From Thiomicrorhabdus sp965602805 (GTDB lineage: Bacteria; Pseudomonadota; Gammaproteobacteria; Thiomicrospirales; Thiomicrospiraceae), in NCBI GenBank assembly GCA_965602805.1, contig CBFCZK010000005.1, positions 1 to 64,000 of the forward strand: DNA of 64,000 nucleotides, given 5' to 3'. The translations under genes and the position numbers were made by a program. The notes below the pieces were generated by a model. That model was given only the letters and a program-made list of their open reading frames with translations, did no database searches and was not told the origin of the DNA. Below, in pieces: positions 1 through 8,694 of the stretch; position 1 is the first letter of the stretch, and the number at the start of each line of letters is the position of its first letter.

Positions 1-439
1 AACCAGTTTCACCGTCACTGTATCTTCGGCTGTTGGTTCCGCTTCGTCTGTAATCGTCGTTTTAACTTCGCTGTTGGTCACATCTACTTTTTCATAAGAG
101 GCTGTTGGCGTGACATTGCTCATCGTTACAACGAACTCTTCTGAGTTTTCTTTGAACATGTCATCGACCGCATCGGCGCTTAAGACTGTGCCGAACGATA
201 CGCCTGTTTGGCTCGTCGCGGTGTAGTCAGAACTGCCTTGCGTTGTGCCGTTCGTGAACGTGATGTCCGCGGTTCCTGCAATTGGATTGCCTGATGGATC
301 CGTTGCTACGATTTTGTATGACGCGGTTTGACCTTCTTCGATGGCTGAAGCATTTAGTTCAACATCGTTCACAACATCCCAAGCAACCAGTTTCACCGTC
401 ACTGTATCTTCGGCTGTTGGTTCCGCTTCGTCTGTAATC
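1..439. repeat. Long tandem repeat of the adhesin (384-bp period)
   Basis: The 55 bases at 1-55 recur exactly at 385-439, encoding the TDEAEPTAEDTVTVKLV junction between beta-sandwich repeats. One full 128-residue unit is visible and the next begins at the window edge. Exact nucleotide identity at the junction suggests recent repeat homogenisation, as is usual in giant adhesins. Confidence 0.85.
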
Positions 440-1278
440 ACACTATCAACACTGCCTGCCAAACCATCTACAACAATACTGTCAAAATTAGTATCCGTGA
501 TTGCACCTAGAGCGATGGTAAAACCTTCAGAACCCTCAGCGAAAGCATCATCAATCGTATCAATATTGAACGTAACTGAATTAGATCCCGCTGGAATGAC
601 TACTTGAGTAACGCCCGTAAAATCGGTGCCGTCTACCGCTACACCTGAATAGCTCAACTCAACAATAATTGAGCTTGTCACACTCTCTACTGGCTGATCA
701 ACACTGACCGTATAAGCTGTAGATTGATTGCCTTCAATAATGGCCTGTGCGCCACTGATTGAAACCTGTGCATTTACTGGTACATCCACGACCACAACTT
801 CAGTAGGTGCTATCGCCGAATCACTCTGCACATCAGTTGTAGTTGATGAGGTCGTCGCTGTATCAAACCCAGAAGTAACTTCACCTTCGGCACCCACACG
901 TTCAACAGTAATCCCACCGTCAGATGCACTTCCTGGCGTGCCTTCTTCACCAGCTGCGGTTTCTTCTAACGCGTCCAGATTACCTTCTAAAACAAGTTGT
1001 TGTAGAGCGGCTACATCTACGGCACTTTCTGTCTGAGAATCTACCATACCGGGATTGTCTGCAACGTCGCCATCTATAAGCATTTGTGTATCTCTACCAA
1101 GCGTTAGCTGCGAGCCATTTTCCATATTAATTAGAACACCACCGACCTGAGAAGTTTCAATCACTTCTCCGGCAAAAACTGGACTGCCTTCCTCTAAAAC
1201 TCGAGAATCTCCCGTTTCAGGATTCATAGCACGAACGACGCCTTGTAGGGTAGACACTTGACCAGTAAAAGTAGACAT
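1..1278 (-). CDS. LapA-type giant adhesin with retention module (N-terminal part, runs off window)
   Basis: The reverse frame is open from an ATG at 1278 to the window edge, so only the first ~426 residues are seen. Residues 1-~75 match the retention module of LapA/BapA-type RTX adhesins (STFTGQVSTLQGVVRAMNP, then a Gly/Val-rich beta segment ending in LTLGRDTQMLIDGD). A TAAG tetrapeptide lies at residues 107-110 (nt 949-960), where the LapG periplasmic protease cuts P. fluorescens LapA. After an acidic linker come Calx-beta/VCBS-like repeats. A 55-bp exact DNA repeat (1-55 and 385-439) gives a 384-bp, 128-residue period. Such proteins are secreted by a type I system, plugged in the outer membrane by the retention module, and released when c-di-GMP falls. 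The C-terminal RTX signal and transporter genes would lie outside the window. Family call is confident; ligand unknown. Confidence 0.88.
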   Translation of the reverse strand, partial: MSTFTGQVSTLQGVVRAMNPETGDSRVLEEGSPVFAGEVIETSQVGGVLINMENGSQLTLGRDTQMLIDGDVADNPGMVDSQTESAVDVAALQQLVLEGNLDALEETAAGEEGTPGSASDGGITVERVGAEGEVTSGFDTATTSSTTTDVQSDSAIAPTEVVVVDVPVNAQVSISGAQAIIEGNQSTAYTVSVDQPVESVTSSIIVELSYSGVAVDGTDFTGVTQVVIPAGSNSVTFNIDTIDDAFAEGSEGFTIALGAITDTNFDSIVVDGLAGSVDSVITDEAEPTAEDTVTVKLVAWDVVNDVELNASAIEEGQTASYKIVATDPSGNPIAGTADITFTNGTTQGSSDYTATSQTGVSFGTVLSADAVDDMFKENSEEFVVTMSNVTPTASYEKVDVTNSEVKTTITDEAEPTAEDTVTVKLV

Positions 1279-1599
1279 AATCGAACTCCAGTATTTCTGT
1301 ATGTAATTAGGTTCTAAACAATAATTTAGATTTAGTGAATCGAATAATACAAGGTGCTGTCAATTTAAGCTACTGTACTTAAGTACAGTCTTTCTCTACT
1401 ATCCTCTTAATACAAATTCCGACCTTACTTATTGATGGCACTTAATAGTCAACATACAATATAGAGTGCAAAAAAATCTCTCATAATACCTACCAATTCA
1501 ATTACCATTAAAAGCATAAATAAAATTATAATTACTCAATCAACATTTGGGTTTATAATTAATAATATGATAACTATTTGATTGATATAGAGGTTTACT
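1279..1599. other. Divergent intergenic region of adhesin and 1600 gene
   Basis: This 321-bp AT-rich gap separates the divergent adhesin and the small gene at 1600. It contains the LexA-like palindrome at 1372-1389 and presumably both promoters. No open frame or RNA-gene signature is apparent. TTATAATTAATAATATGATAA-like AT-rich sequence at 1552-1572 could supply -10 elements for the rightward gene. Confidence 0.5.
1371..1390. promoter_or_regulatory. LexA-like SOS box
   Basis: An 18-bp perfect palindrome, ACTGTACTTAAGTACAGT (1372-1389), fits the gammaproteobacterial LexA pattern CTGT-N8-ACAG. It lies ~93 bp upstream of the adhesin start and ~210 bp upstream of the 1600 gene, in the divergent intergenic region. 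The match is direct; regulation by LexA is inferred. Another dimeric regulator is possible. Confidence 0.6.
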
Positions 1600-1929
1600 A
1601 TGAATTCTATTACCCCTGCCCTATCAGCAACCCTTTCGCTTCAGCCGCAACAAAACCAGATGACTGCTAAAGCGGACTTAAAAATGGAAGAGAAGCCATC
1701 TTCTCAGTCAACGAGTAGCGGTAACTCAACGGTGACCCTTTCAGAAGACGCTCTTAGCCAGTCAAGAAGCCCTACGGGTTTAAATACCGCACAAACGGTT
1801 CAACAGGCGATTTCACCGGAAAGTAGAGACATTGAAAGCAACCAGACCTCATCTGGCCTTACTTATGCGACAAACTTACAAAACACGACAAGTTTCTTTT
1901 CATCTAAAGACCCAACTTCTGAAGTCTAG
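1600..1929 (+). CDS. Small hypothetical protein, Ser/Thr/Gln-rich
   Basis: This 109-residue protein has no signal peptide or membrane segment. It is rich in Ser, Thr, Gln and Asn and looks largely disordered. A central segment, VTLSEDALSQS, resembles short motifs in small uncharacterised proteobacterial proteins, but I cannot assign a family. The ATG at 1600 follows a purine-rich AGAGG stretch (about 1589-1593). The gene stands alone, divergent from the adhesin, and ends at a strong palindromic terminator at 1975-2000. It shares the intergenic region with the LexA-like box, so a link to the adhesin is possible but not shown. Confidence 0.6.
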   Translation: MNSITPALSATLSLQPQQNQMTAKADLKMEEKPSSQSTSSGNSTVTLSEDALSQSRSPTGLNTAQTVQQAISPESRDIESNQTSSGLTYATNLQNTTSFFSSKDPTSEV

Positions 1930-1974
1930 GACAAATACCCTAAACCTCTGTTAACGCCATCAACCTTAACGTTC

Positions 1975-2003
1975 AAAAATGACCAGGCCTGGTCATTTTT
2001 TTT
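1975..2003 (+). terminator. Rho-independent terminator built on the iterated palindrome
   Basis: A perfect 26-bp inverted repeat (1975-2000) consists of AAAAAT, GACCAGGCCTGGTC and ATTTTT, followed by more T. It ends the 1600 gene and contains one exact copy of the window-wide ACCAGGCCTGGT palindrome. Because the A and T tracts mirror each other it could work in both directions. Confidence 0.85.
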
Positions 2004-2305
2004 GCCCGGACAATCACATAAAACCCTACCGTAAGACTCTTTACAAACAGCCTATATTAATATTAGAAAACCCTATCATAAACCCACCTTTTAAACATCA
2101 TAAATAATTACAATATTAGAAAATAACTATATTATAAAACAATAATACTCTAATATAATCAACACCTTATACTGAATCAGCTGTATTCCACAGTTCTTTA
2201 TTAGTTTTACTTATTCTATATAAGTTTCTTTAGTTCCCCTTCTTCCTCAAGTTCGTTTATGGTGTCAAAACTTAAACGAAAAACAAAAAAAACGGGATCT
2301 ACCAG
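2001..2305. other. AT-rich leader region upstream of the RND operon, with hairpin
   Basis: No gene is visible. The region is very AT-rich. Close to the start of the adaptor gene an 8-bp perfect inverted repeat, TTCGTTTA (2252-2259) and TAAACGAA (2273-2280) with a 13-nt loop, could form a hairpin in the leader RNA or be an operator. No regulator gene is adjacent. Confidence 0.4.
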
Positions 2306-3505
2306 ATGAAGTTGTTGCAACTTAAATTACCTAGCCTGATAACGGCACTTATCTTGCCGTTATCAATGACAAATTCTCTTTCAGTTCAAGCTGATGAAAT
2401 CAAGGTAGAAACGGTTGTCTCAGCGGTCTATGACCGTAAAGTTAATCTAGGCGGAACCGTCATCCCTTTTAAAGAAGTAACCTTAACCGCTCAGTTAGCG
2501 GGACAAGTCAACTACATCGCGGGTGTAGAGGGAGATTCATTTCAAGCGGGTACTCTATTAATTTCCACAGATGATGACGCCCTTAGAGCGCAGAGAAAAG
2601 CGGCTATGGCACAATGGAATCAAGCCTCTTATAGCTATCAGAATGCCCACGCGCAATACAACCGTGAACTTTGGAGCCCTAAATCTGAACAAAGCATGCC
2701 TGGCATGGCGTTACCAAATTTAATGGACCAGGTCTTTTCTAGACCGATGTCAAACGGAATGGGGGTTGGCAATAGTGATGTTGAAAAACGCGCTGACTTG
2801 ACGGATGCCATTTCCCGCGTTAAAGGTGCTCAGGCTCAAATGGCTGTCATCAAGGCTCAAATTGATGAAATTGATGTGCGCCTAGGCGATACGAAATCAA
2901 CTGCGCCTTTCAATGGAGTCATTGTTAAAAAAATGGTTGAGGCGGGTGACACCGTACAACCCGGCCAGCCATTGGTAGTCTTTGCCAAAAGCAATCACTT
3001 AAGTATTGATTTAAATGTCCCTGTCAGCCTTATGCAGGGCATTCAGAAAGGTCAAATACTTACCGCTAGAATTGCTAAGGGCAGCCCAATTGAAGTGCGC
3101 GTTTCGCAAGTATTTCCAGTCGCCAATGGCCAACAGCATACGGTTAAAGTTAAGCTGGATTTACCTTTAGGTGCACCTGCCGCTCCAGGCATGTACGCGC
3201 AAGTAGCGATTCATAATTCAACCTCTCAGAACCAGGCTTTCCCGACAATTTCAGCGCAAGCGATTGTCAAACGCGGCAGTCTGCCTGCTGTCTTTACCTA
3301 TGACCCTAAAACTAATCTCGTCAATATGAAAATCGTTCGCATTGGTAAAGCTTCTATGAATGGTTATCACACGGTTTTATCGGGTTTAACAGAGGGAGAA
3401 CAGATCATTGCAAACCCGCCTGCTAACATCAGATCAGGCTGGGTTCTCAAAAATGGCAGATTGCTACCACCATCTAAAGCGCTTGCAACAGACAAAGACG
3501 CGTAA
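2306..3505 (+). CDS. RND efflux periplasmic adaptor (membrane fusion protein)
   Basis: A 399-residue HlyD/AcrA-type adaptor. An N-terminal signal peptide (residues 1-~29, ending SVQADE) is followed by the first lipoyl half (VTLTAQLAGQVNYIAGVEGDSFQAG). A helical hairpin with an unusual Met/Pro/Asn-rich insert (about 120-165) comes next, then the second lipoyl half (KSTAPFNGVIVKKMVEAGDTV) and a beta-barrel. It should bridge the inner-membrane permease encoded next (2-bp gap) to an outer-membrane TolC-like channel, which is not encoded here. The substrate cannot be deduced. It is the first gene of a pair and likely co-transcribed with 3508-7161 and perhaps with the genes after it. Confidence 0.88.
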   Translation: MKLLQLKLPSLITALILPLSMTNSLSVQADEIKVETVVSAVYDRKVNLGGTVIPFKEVTLTAQLAGQVNYIAGVEGDSFQAGTLLISTDDDALRAQRKAAMAQWNQASYSYQNAHAQYNRELWSPKSEQSMPGMALPNLMDQVFSRPMSNGMGVGNSDVEKRADLTDAISRVKGAQAQMAVIKAQIDEIDVRLGDTKSTAPFNGVIVKKMVEAGDTVQPGQPLVVFAKSNHLSIDLNVPVSLMQGIQKGQILTARIAKGSPIEVRVSQVFPVANGQQHTVKVKLDLPLGAPAAPGMYAQVAIHNSTSQNQAFPTISAQAIVKRGSLPAVFTYDPKTNLVNMKIVRIGKASMNGYHTVLSGLTEGEQIIANPPANIRSGWVLKNGRLLPPSKALATDKDA

Positions 3506-3507
3506 GG

Positions 3508-6500
3508 ATGACACAAATGCAAAATAACCAACCAGCTACTCAAGTACCACAAGCGCCCTTGAAAACCAAAGATATGGCGGGGGATATTGCCCGTAAATAT
3601 ATCAACTCTCCGATTACGCCACTGTTTTTGATTGCGACTTTTTTAATTGGTATTTTCGGGGTTATCTCAACCCCTCGACAAGAAGACCCGCAAATCTCTG
3701 TACCGATGGCAGATATTTTCGTCAAATACCCTGGCGCCACAGCAGAACAGGTCGAAGCATTAGTTTCTGAACCTTTAGAACGTGTCCTTAAAGAGATTAA
3801 AGGCGTTGAGCACGTCTATTCCGCTTCAATGCGCGGCCAAAGTGTCATTACCGTGCAATTCCTGGTTGGTGAAAATACCGAAAAATCTTTGGTAAATCTT
3901 TACAACAAACTTACCTCGAATGCGGATGTGGTGCCAATCGGCGTACCGCAACCACTCATCAAACCCAAGACCGCTGATGATGTACCGATGATTACCTTCA
4001 CGCTCTCTTCGGACCTTCTAGATTCAAGCCAACTACGCCTGATAGGGTTGGATGCCCTGCAATCTCTTGGCGAAATAGAGGGGGCTGCTCAAGGTTATGT
4101 AATTGGTGGCGAACCGCGTGAAATTAAAATCCAAGTCTCTCCGGAGCGGTTAGCGGGTTATGACATTCCTTTAACGCAAATAGGACAAACCATACTCGCG
4201 GCCAACAGCGAGCAAGAAACCGGTGAGTTCGAAGCTTGGCAACAATCTTATAAAATCTATACTGGCGAATTCCTGACCAGTGTCGAAGACATTGAAAGCC
4301 TCATTGTCGGTATTAAGGACAATGCACCGGTGTTTGTTCGAGATATTGCAACCGTTACCGCCGAAGCACAAGACACCTCTAAACTGGTTAGTTTCTATAC
4401 TGGGCCAGGCTATCAAGGCGACCATCCTTCTGACGATGGCAAAACCGCTGTGACCATTGCTTTGGCAAAGCAAGCCGGCATCAATGGCGTTTCAGTTGCG
4501 AATGACGCGATTGAAAGAATGGAGCAAATCAAAGGCATTATTATTCCTTCTGACGTTGGTGTTTCAATCAGTCGAAACTATGGTCAATCGGCGAACGACA
4601 AGGTCAACAACCTGATCTTTAAACTTTTTGTCGCCACCGGTGCGGTTGCTATTTTGGTGTGGATCTTTCTAGGATGGCGCGCAGGTGTCGTAGTCTCTAT
4701 CGTTATTCCATCGGTTATTTTATCAACAGTCTTTATGGCCTGGATTATGGGCTTTACCATTGACCGAGTCAGCCTATTTGCCCTGATATTTTCGATCGGA
4801 ATATTGGTGGATGATGCCGTCGTCGTCTTGGAAAACATCTATCGTCGTTGGTTGATGTCTAATTCATCCGATACCGAGACCTCGATTGCGGCGGTTTCAG
4901 AAGTCGGCAACCCAACGATTATCGCGACCCTTGCGGTTATTGCCGCACTGATGCCAATGGCATTTGTAAGCGGCATGATGGGCCCTTATATGGCACCGAT
5001 TCCAGCATTAGGCTCGGTCGCTATGATTATTTCAATATTTGCAGCCTTTGCCTTTACGCCATGGCTTGCAATGCGCATCAAACCAAGCATGGAGACATTG
5101 AAAAAAGCGGAAATAAAAGAGCACGAGCAAAGCGAAAAAATGGAACGTTTTTTCCGCAAGTTACTGGGAAGTTTACTGATTGGTAAAGCCAAGGGTTGGG
5201 GTTTCCTAATCGGTATCGTCGTTGCTTTTGCAGTATCCGTTTTCTTGATTTACGAAACTATGGTGCCGGTAAAGCTATTACCTTTTGATAACAAGCCAGA
5301 CATGAGTGTCGTTATTAACTATCCTGAAGGCACTGCACTGCCTGTTACTGCCAATATGACCCATTCATTGGTCAAGGCGCTACAATCGGTTGAAGAAATC
5401 AGCACCATGGAAACCTATGTCGGCACAGCTGCACCTTTTGACTTTAATGGTTTAGTTCGCCACTACTATCTGCGTCAATCACCTTGGGAAGCCGACATTC
5501 AAATTCATTTGGTCGATGCCCATGATCGTGAGCGCTCTAGCCACGAAATAGCAGAAGCCATTCGTATTCAATTAGCGACCATTGTGGATGGTAGCCAGGC
5601 CAATTTACAAATCGTTGAAATGCCACCAGGGCCACCAGTGCTTCAAGCACTAGTGGGTGAAGTTTACGGGCCTGATGCGGCCACTCGCCATGAGACCGCG
5701 AAAGCCTTAACCGATATCTTTGAAAGAGCACAGAACGTCGCAGACGTTGATAACATGCTAACGGCGCCCCATGATTCATGGCGCTTTGTCATCGATAAAC
5801 AAAAAGCCCTAGAAAGCGGCATCAGCGTGACGACCATCAATAAAACCCTCGAAATGTCGATGGGTGGCTATCGTCTAGGCGATGTCAAACAAGGCTTCTC
5901 TCGTGAACCAACCTATATCACATTAGAAGTACCGCTTGAAATGCGCCCAGAGTTTGCACGCATCGGTTCTCTACCAGTCATGAGCAATACCGGTTCAACC
6001 GTGCCTCTGTCTGAACTGGGATTTTTTGTCATAGAACGTGAGCAAAGTGTCATTTATCACAAAGACTTACGTCCTGTAGAGTATGTCACAGGTAACGGCA
6101 TCGGTCGTTTAGGTGCGCCTATTTATGGCATGCTGGAAGTTCAAGAACTAATCGATAATACGGACTCATTAAAAGGCCTTGAGGGTAATTTTGTGACACG
6201 CCCTGATGGTATCGCTGAGTCTGGATTTATGTGGGCGGGTGAGTGGACCGTGACCTATCAAACCTTCCGAGATATGGGCCTTGCATTCGGTATTGCACTG
6301 CTTATTATCTACATGCTGGTTGTCTGGGAGTTTAAAAACTTCATCGTACCATTGATTGTTATGGCGCCTATTCCATTAACGCTCATCGGCATCATTCCGG
6401 GTCACTGGATTATGGGCGCCGAGTTCACTGCGACCTCCATGATTGGCTTTATTGCCCTTGCTGGTATCATCGTCAGAAACTCCATTTTGTTAGTGGACTT

Positions 6501-7161
6501 CTCTCGCCAAGAGATCCAGAACGGTGTCTCGATTGTCGATGCGGTTATCTTTGCCTGTAAAGCACGTACTCGCCCAATAATGATTACCGCAGCGGCACTG
6601 GTACTGGGTTCAAGTGTCATCTTATTCGATCCAATTTTCCAAGGAATGGCAATTTCACTGATGTTTGGCGTCATTGTTGCCACCGTTCTGACGCTGGTGG
6701 TTATTCCGCTGGGTTGTGTAAGTGCACGAACTGCATTTGCATCAATGCGTTGTGAGGGTAGCACTTTAGCCACCGCGCCAGAAATTGATGAGATTGATGA
6801 ACCTATTATTGAAAAGCCAGAAATTAAAATCAGTGCGGTTATCAGCCCCTTCTTTTCAATGAAAAAATACATTGAATACATAAGCCCAATGGTATCAGCC
6901 ACGCAACAACCAAGCGATCAAGCAAACATCTCAGAAGTTGCAACAACCACAGAACCCAAAAAAGAAGCCGTTAAAACGATCACGACAAAAGCCACTGCAA
7001 CCGTCCCAGCAAAACCAGCGGCCAAAAAGACAACGCCTGTTAAACCAAGAGCGCCAAGAAAGCCAAGAACCAAAACAACCACCGCACCTCCAGTCAAAAA
7101 GCCAACGCCTGTTCGCCGGAAAAGAGGGATTAAATTAAAGGATGATAATAATGAATCGTAA
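3508..7161 (+). CDS. RND family efflux permease with long basic C-terminal tail
   Basis: A 1217-residue inner-membrane RND transporter. The N-terminal helix is followed by a PRQEDPQISVPMADI porter segment. The proton-relay helix SIGILVDDAVVVLEN sits near residue 430, and the second half carries the matching IVRNSILLVDFSR. The core ends near residue 1071, which is normal for the family. The remaining ~145 residues form an extra cytoplasmic tail rich in Lys, Pro, Thr and Ala (AAKKTTPVKPRAPRKPRTK). An ATG at 3517 has a better-spaced TAAGGA site than 3508, so the true start may be 3 codons later. The motif set points to the HAE-like branch rather than the heavy-metal CusA branch; substrate unknown. 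Confidence 0.9.
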   Translation: MTQMQNNQPATQVPQAPLKTKDMAGDIARKYINSPITPLFLIATFLIGIFGVISTPRQEDPQISVPMADIFVKYPGATAEQVEALVSEPLERVLKEIKGVEHVYSASMRGQSVITVQFLVGENTEKSLVNLYNKLTSNADVVPIGVPQPLIKPKTADDVPMITFTLSSDLLDSSQLRLIGLDALQSLGEIEGAAQGYVIGGEPREIKIQVSPERLAGYDIPLTQIGQTILAANSEQETGEFEAWQQSYKIYTGEFLTSVEDIESLIVGIKDNAPVFVRDIATVTAEAQDTSKLVSFYTGPGYQGDHPSDDGKTAVTIALAKQAGINGVSVANDAIERMEQIKGIIIPSDVGVSISRNYGQSANDKVNNLIFKLFVATGAVAILVWIFLGWRAGVVVSIVIPSVILSTVFMAWIMGFTIDRVSLFALIFSIGILVDDAVVVLENIYRRWLMSNSSDTETSIAAVSEVGNPTIIATLAVIAALMPMAFVSGMMGPYMAPIPALGSVAMIISIFAAFAFTPWLAMRIKPSMETLKKAEIKEHEQSEKMERFFRKLLGSLLIGKAKGWGFLIGIVVAFAVSVFLIYETMVPVKLLPFDNKPDMSVVINYPEGTALPVTANMTHSLVKALQSVEEISTMETYVGTAAPFDFNGLVRHYYLRQSPWEADIQIHLVDAHDRERSSHEIAEAIRIQLATIVDGSQANLQIVEMPPGPPVLQALVGEVYGPDAATRHETAKALTDIFERAQNVADVDNMLTAPHDSWRFVIDKQKALESGISVTTINKTLEMSMGGYRLGDVKQGFSREPTYITLEVPLEMRPEFARIGSLPVMSNTGSTVPLSELGFFVIEREQSVIYHKDLRPVEYVTGNGIGRLGAPIYGMLEVQELIDNTDSLKGLEGNFVTRPDGIAESGFMWAGEWTVTYQTFRDMGLAFGIALLIIYMLVVWEFKNFIVPLIVMAPIPLTLIGIIPGHWIMGAEFTATSMIGFIALAGIIVRNSILLVDFSRQEIQNGVSIVDAVIFACKARTRPIMITAAALVLGSSVILFDPIFQGMAISLMFGVIVATVLTLVVIPLGCVSARTAFASMRCEGSTLATAPEIDEIDEPIIEKPEIKISAVISPFFSMKKYIEYISPMVSATQQPSDQANISEVATTTEPKKEAVKTITTKATATVPAKPAAKKTTPVKPRAPRKPRTKTTTAPPVKKPTPVRRKRGIKLKDDNNES

Positions 7162-7702
7162 AAACGGACACTTAGCCTCAGCATTTATTGGCGCAGGGTT
7201 GCTCATCAGTCAAACAGCGATGGCGCAGAACTGGCCACAACCGGAAAATGCCTATCAATCATCCACGCAGTCGCCACAATGGGTTGAGCACAATGCACCG
7301 AGAGCCCCCCAACAGCAAAGACAGCAGATTCCACAGAGTCATGGTCAATCTGCACCTTATTATGCGAATCAGCCAATGAACCGTTATCCAGCACAGCCGC
7401 GTTACCCGAATCAAAATGGCTATGGACAACCTCAAGGCTGGAACGGCATGCCAAACCAAGCCTATTATGGTCAAAACCAAGGTGGCAACAACTGGCCAAA
7501 TATGAACAACTTTTCAAATCAAAACATGCCTAACATGCCAAGTATGGGTAACTGGAACGCACCCAATATAGACATGGGTAATTGGAATATGCCAAGCATG
7601 CCTGAGACGAACAATATGCCCGGCATGCCGAATATGAATAACATGGAAATGCCGAGTCCATCAATGACATTTCCGAACATGAACATGCCATTTTTTAACT
7701 AA
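7151..7702 (+). CDS. Secreted Met/Asn/Pro-rich low-complexity protein
   Basis: A ~183-residue protein with a clear signal peptide (NRKNGHLASAF to QTAMAQ). The mature part is low complexity: Gln/Pro/Tyr-rich first, then NMPNMPSMGNW-type repeats very rich in Met, Asn, Pro and Trp. I chose the ATG at 7151 because AAAGGA at 7136-7141 is spaced correctly for it; 7142 is the alternative. The start overlaps the end of the RND permease gene by 11 bp, which suggests translational coupling. No family recognised. The composition (Asn, Met, Trp, no Cys) is shared in part with sulfur-globule envelope proteins and with the next gene; a periplasmic or exported structural role is an inference. Confidence 0.65.
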   Translation: MNRKNGHLASAFIGAGLLISQTAMAQNWPQPENAYQSSTQSPQWVEHNAPRAPQQQRQQIPQSHGQSAPYYANQPMNRYPAQPRYPNQNGYGQPQGWNGMPNQAYYGQNQGGNNWPNMNNFSNQNMPNMPSMGNWNAPNIDMGNWNMPSMPETNNMPGMPNMNNMEMPSPSMTFPNMNMPFFN

Positions 7703-7909
7703 TTTGATCTTATTGAGGTCAGACAATAACGGTTCATTTCTTTAATGACTTACAGGGCGCTTTCCTCGGATAAACATGAATAAATTTTCTAAGTTATTCA
7801 CGCGAAGCACCCTTCAATAAAGAATTGGATTTAAAAAAACAAACTGGAAAACCGTGTTCGTTCCAGCTTGAAACATTTAGAACACTAGATCTATCGAGGA
7901 GATAACGAA

Positions 7910-8521
7910 ATGAGTATAAAAAAAATAGCACTAGCATCAATCGTATCTGCAGCCATGTTAGGTGCAACAGCCGCTTCAGCAAACTGGTTTAATTCGCCAT
8001 GGGGTTCATCTAACAATGGTTACAGCAACGGCAACCAATACGGAAATGGACAAGGTCAAGGCAATCAGCAGGGATCTGGCCAAGGTTATGGTAATCAGCA
8101 AGGTTACGGAAACCAACAAGGTTCTGGTAACGGATCAGGTCAAGGTAACCAACAAGGTTCTGGTCAAGGAGAAGGTCAAGGTAAGGCTAAAGGCTCTTTT
8201 AATTTCGGCATGAACGCTGAATCAGATATGTCTGGTAAGGCAGATGGTCGTGGCCAAGGTGATCAAAAATACAATGGTCAAGGTAAGCAGAACCAAAACT
8301 ACAATGCTTATGGTAATCAGAACTACAACGGTCAAGGTAACCAGAACTATAACGGTCAAGGCTACCAAAACTATAATGGTCAAGGCCAGGGACAAGTTCA
8401 AAACCAGGGGCAGCAACGACAAGGTCAAGCACCTTACTACTATCCTCAGCAAGGTTATGCGCCATATCCGATGCCTCCAGCTCCACCAGCACCGGCTGCG
8501 CCAGCACCAGCAGCTCAATAA
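7910..8521 (+). CDS. Gly/Gln/Asn-rich secreted repeat protein, sulfur-globule-protein-like
   Basis: A 203-residue protein with a signal peptide (SIKKIALASIVSAAMLGATA, cleaved after ASA) and mature start NWFNSPWGSSNNGYSNG. GYGNQQGSGQG repeats follow, then an FNFGMNAESDMSGKADGRG block, YNGQGNQN repeats and a PYYYP...PAPPAPAAPAPA tail. This order (NSPWG start, FNFGM-S-GRG block, Tyr/Pro/Ala tail) resembles the envelope proteins of sulfur globules in purple and colourless sulfur bacteria, as I recall the family. Ribosome site GAGGAGAT precedes the ATG. It probably forms a structural coat in the periplasm. Family assignment is plausible, not proven; the Gln-rich repeats are unusual. Confidence 0.6.
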   Translation: MSIKKIALASIVSAAMLGATAASANWFNSPWGSSNNGYSNGNQYGNGQGQGNQQGSGQGYGNQQGYGNQQGSGNGSGQGNQQGSGQGEGQGKAKGSFNFGMNAESDMSGKADGRGQGDQKYNGQGKQNQNYNAYGNQNYNGQGNQNYNGQGYQNYNGQGQGQVQNQGQQRQGQAPYYYPQQGYAPYPMPPAPPAPAAPAPAAQ

Positions 8522-8603
8522 GTTGAACTAACTTAACTCGCATTGGTAGCGTTGTTTAATTGTGGAATCTATTCCAATTGAACACGCACCATAGAGAGTT
8601 TTT

Positions 8604-8639
8604 CAGGTCTAATTCCAAATAGGTTCAAAATTAGACCTG
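8604..8639. other. Intergenic hairpin between repeat protein and ParA genes
   Basis: A perfect 10-bp stem, CAGGTCTAAT (8604-8613) and ATTAGACCTG (8630-8639), encloses a 16-nt loop. No T-tract follows, so it is not a standard terminator. It may be an RNA-stabilising or processing stem that lets the upstream structural protein be made in excess of ParA, or an operator. Confidence 0.45.
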
Positions 8640-8694
8640 TAAAGATCTCTATTCATTTTACGACCACAATAGATCACTATTTTAGGAGACAAAG

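Noticed and set aside
341..1036. Two forward open frames (341-607 and 728-1036)
   Set aside because: They are antisense to the repeat-coding adhesin and have Ser/Thr-rich nonsense composition without ribosome sites.
5537..6902. Several reverse open frames inside the RND permease gene
   Set aside because: Shadows of a long, well-conserved coding sequence; no ribosome sites.
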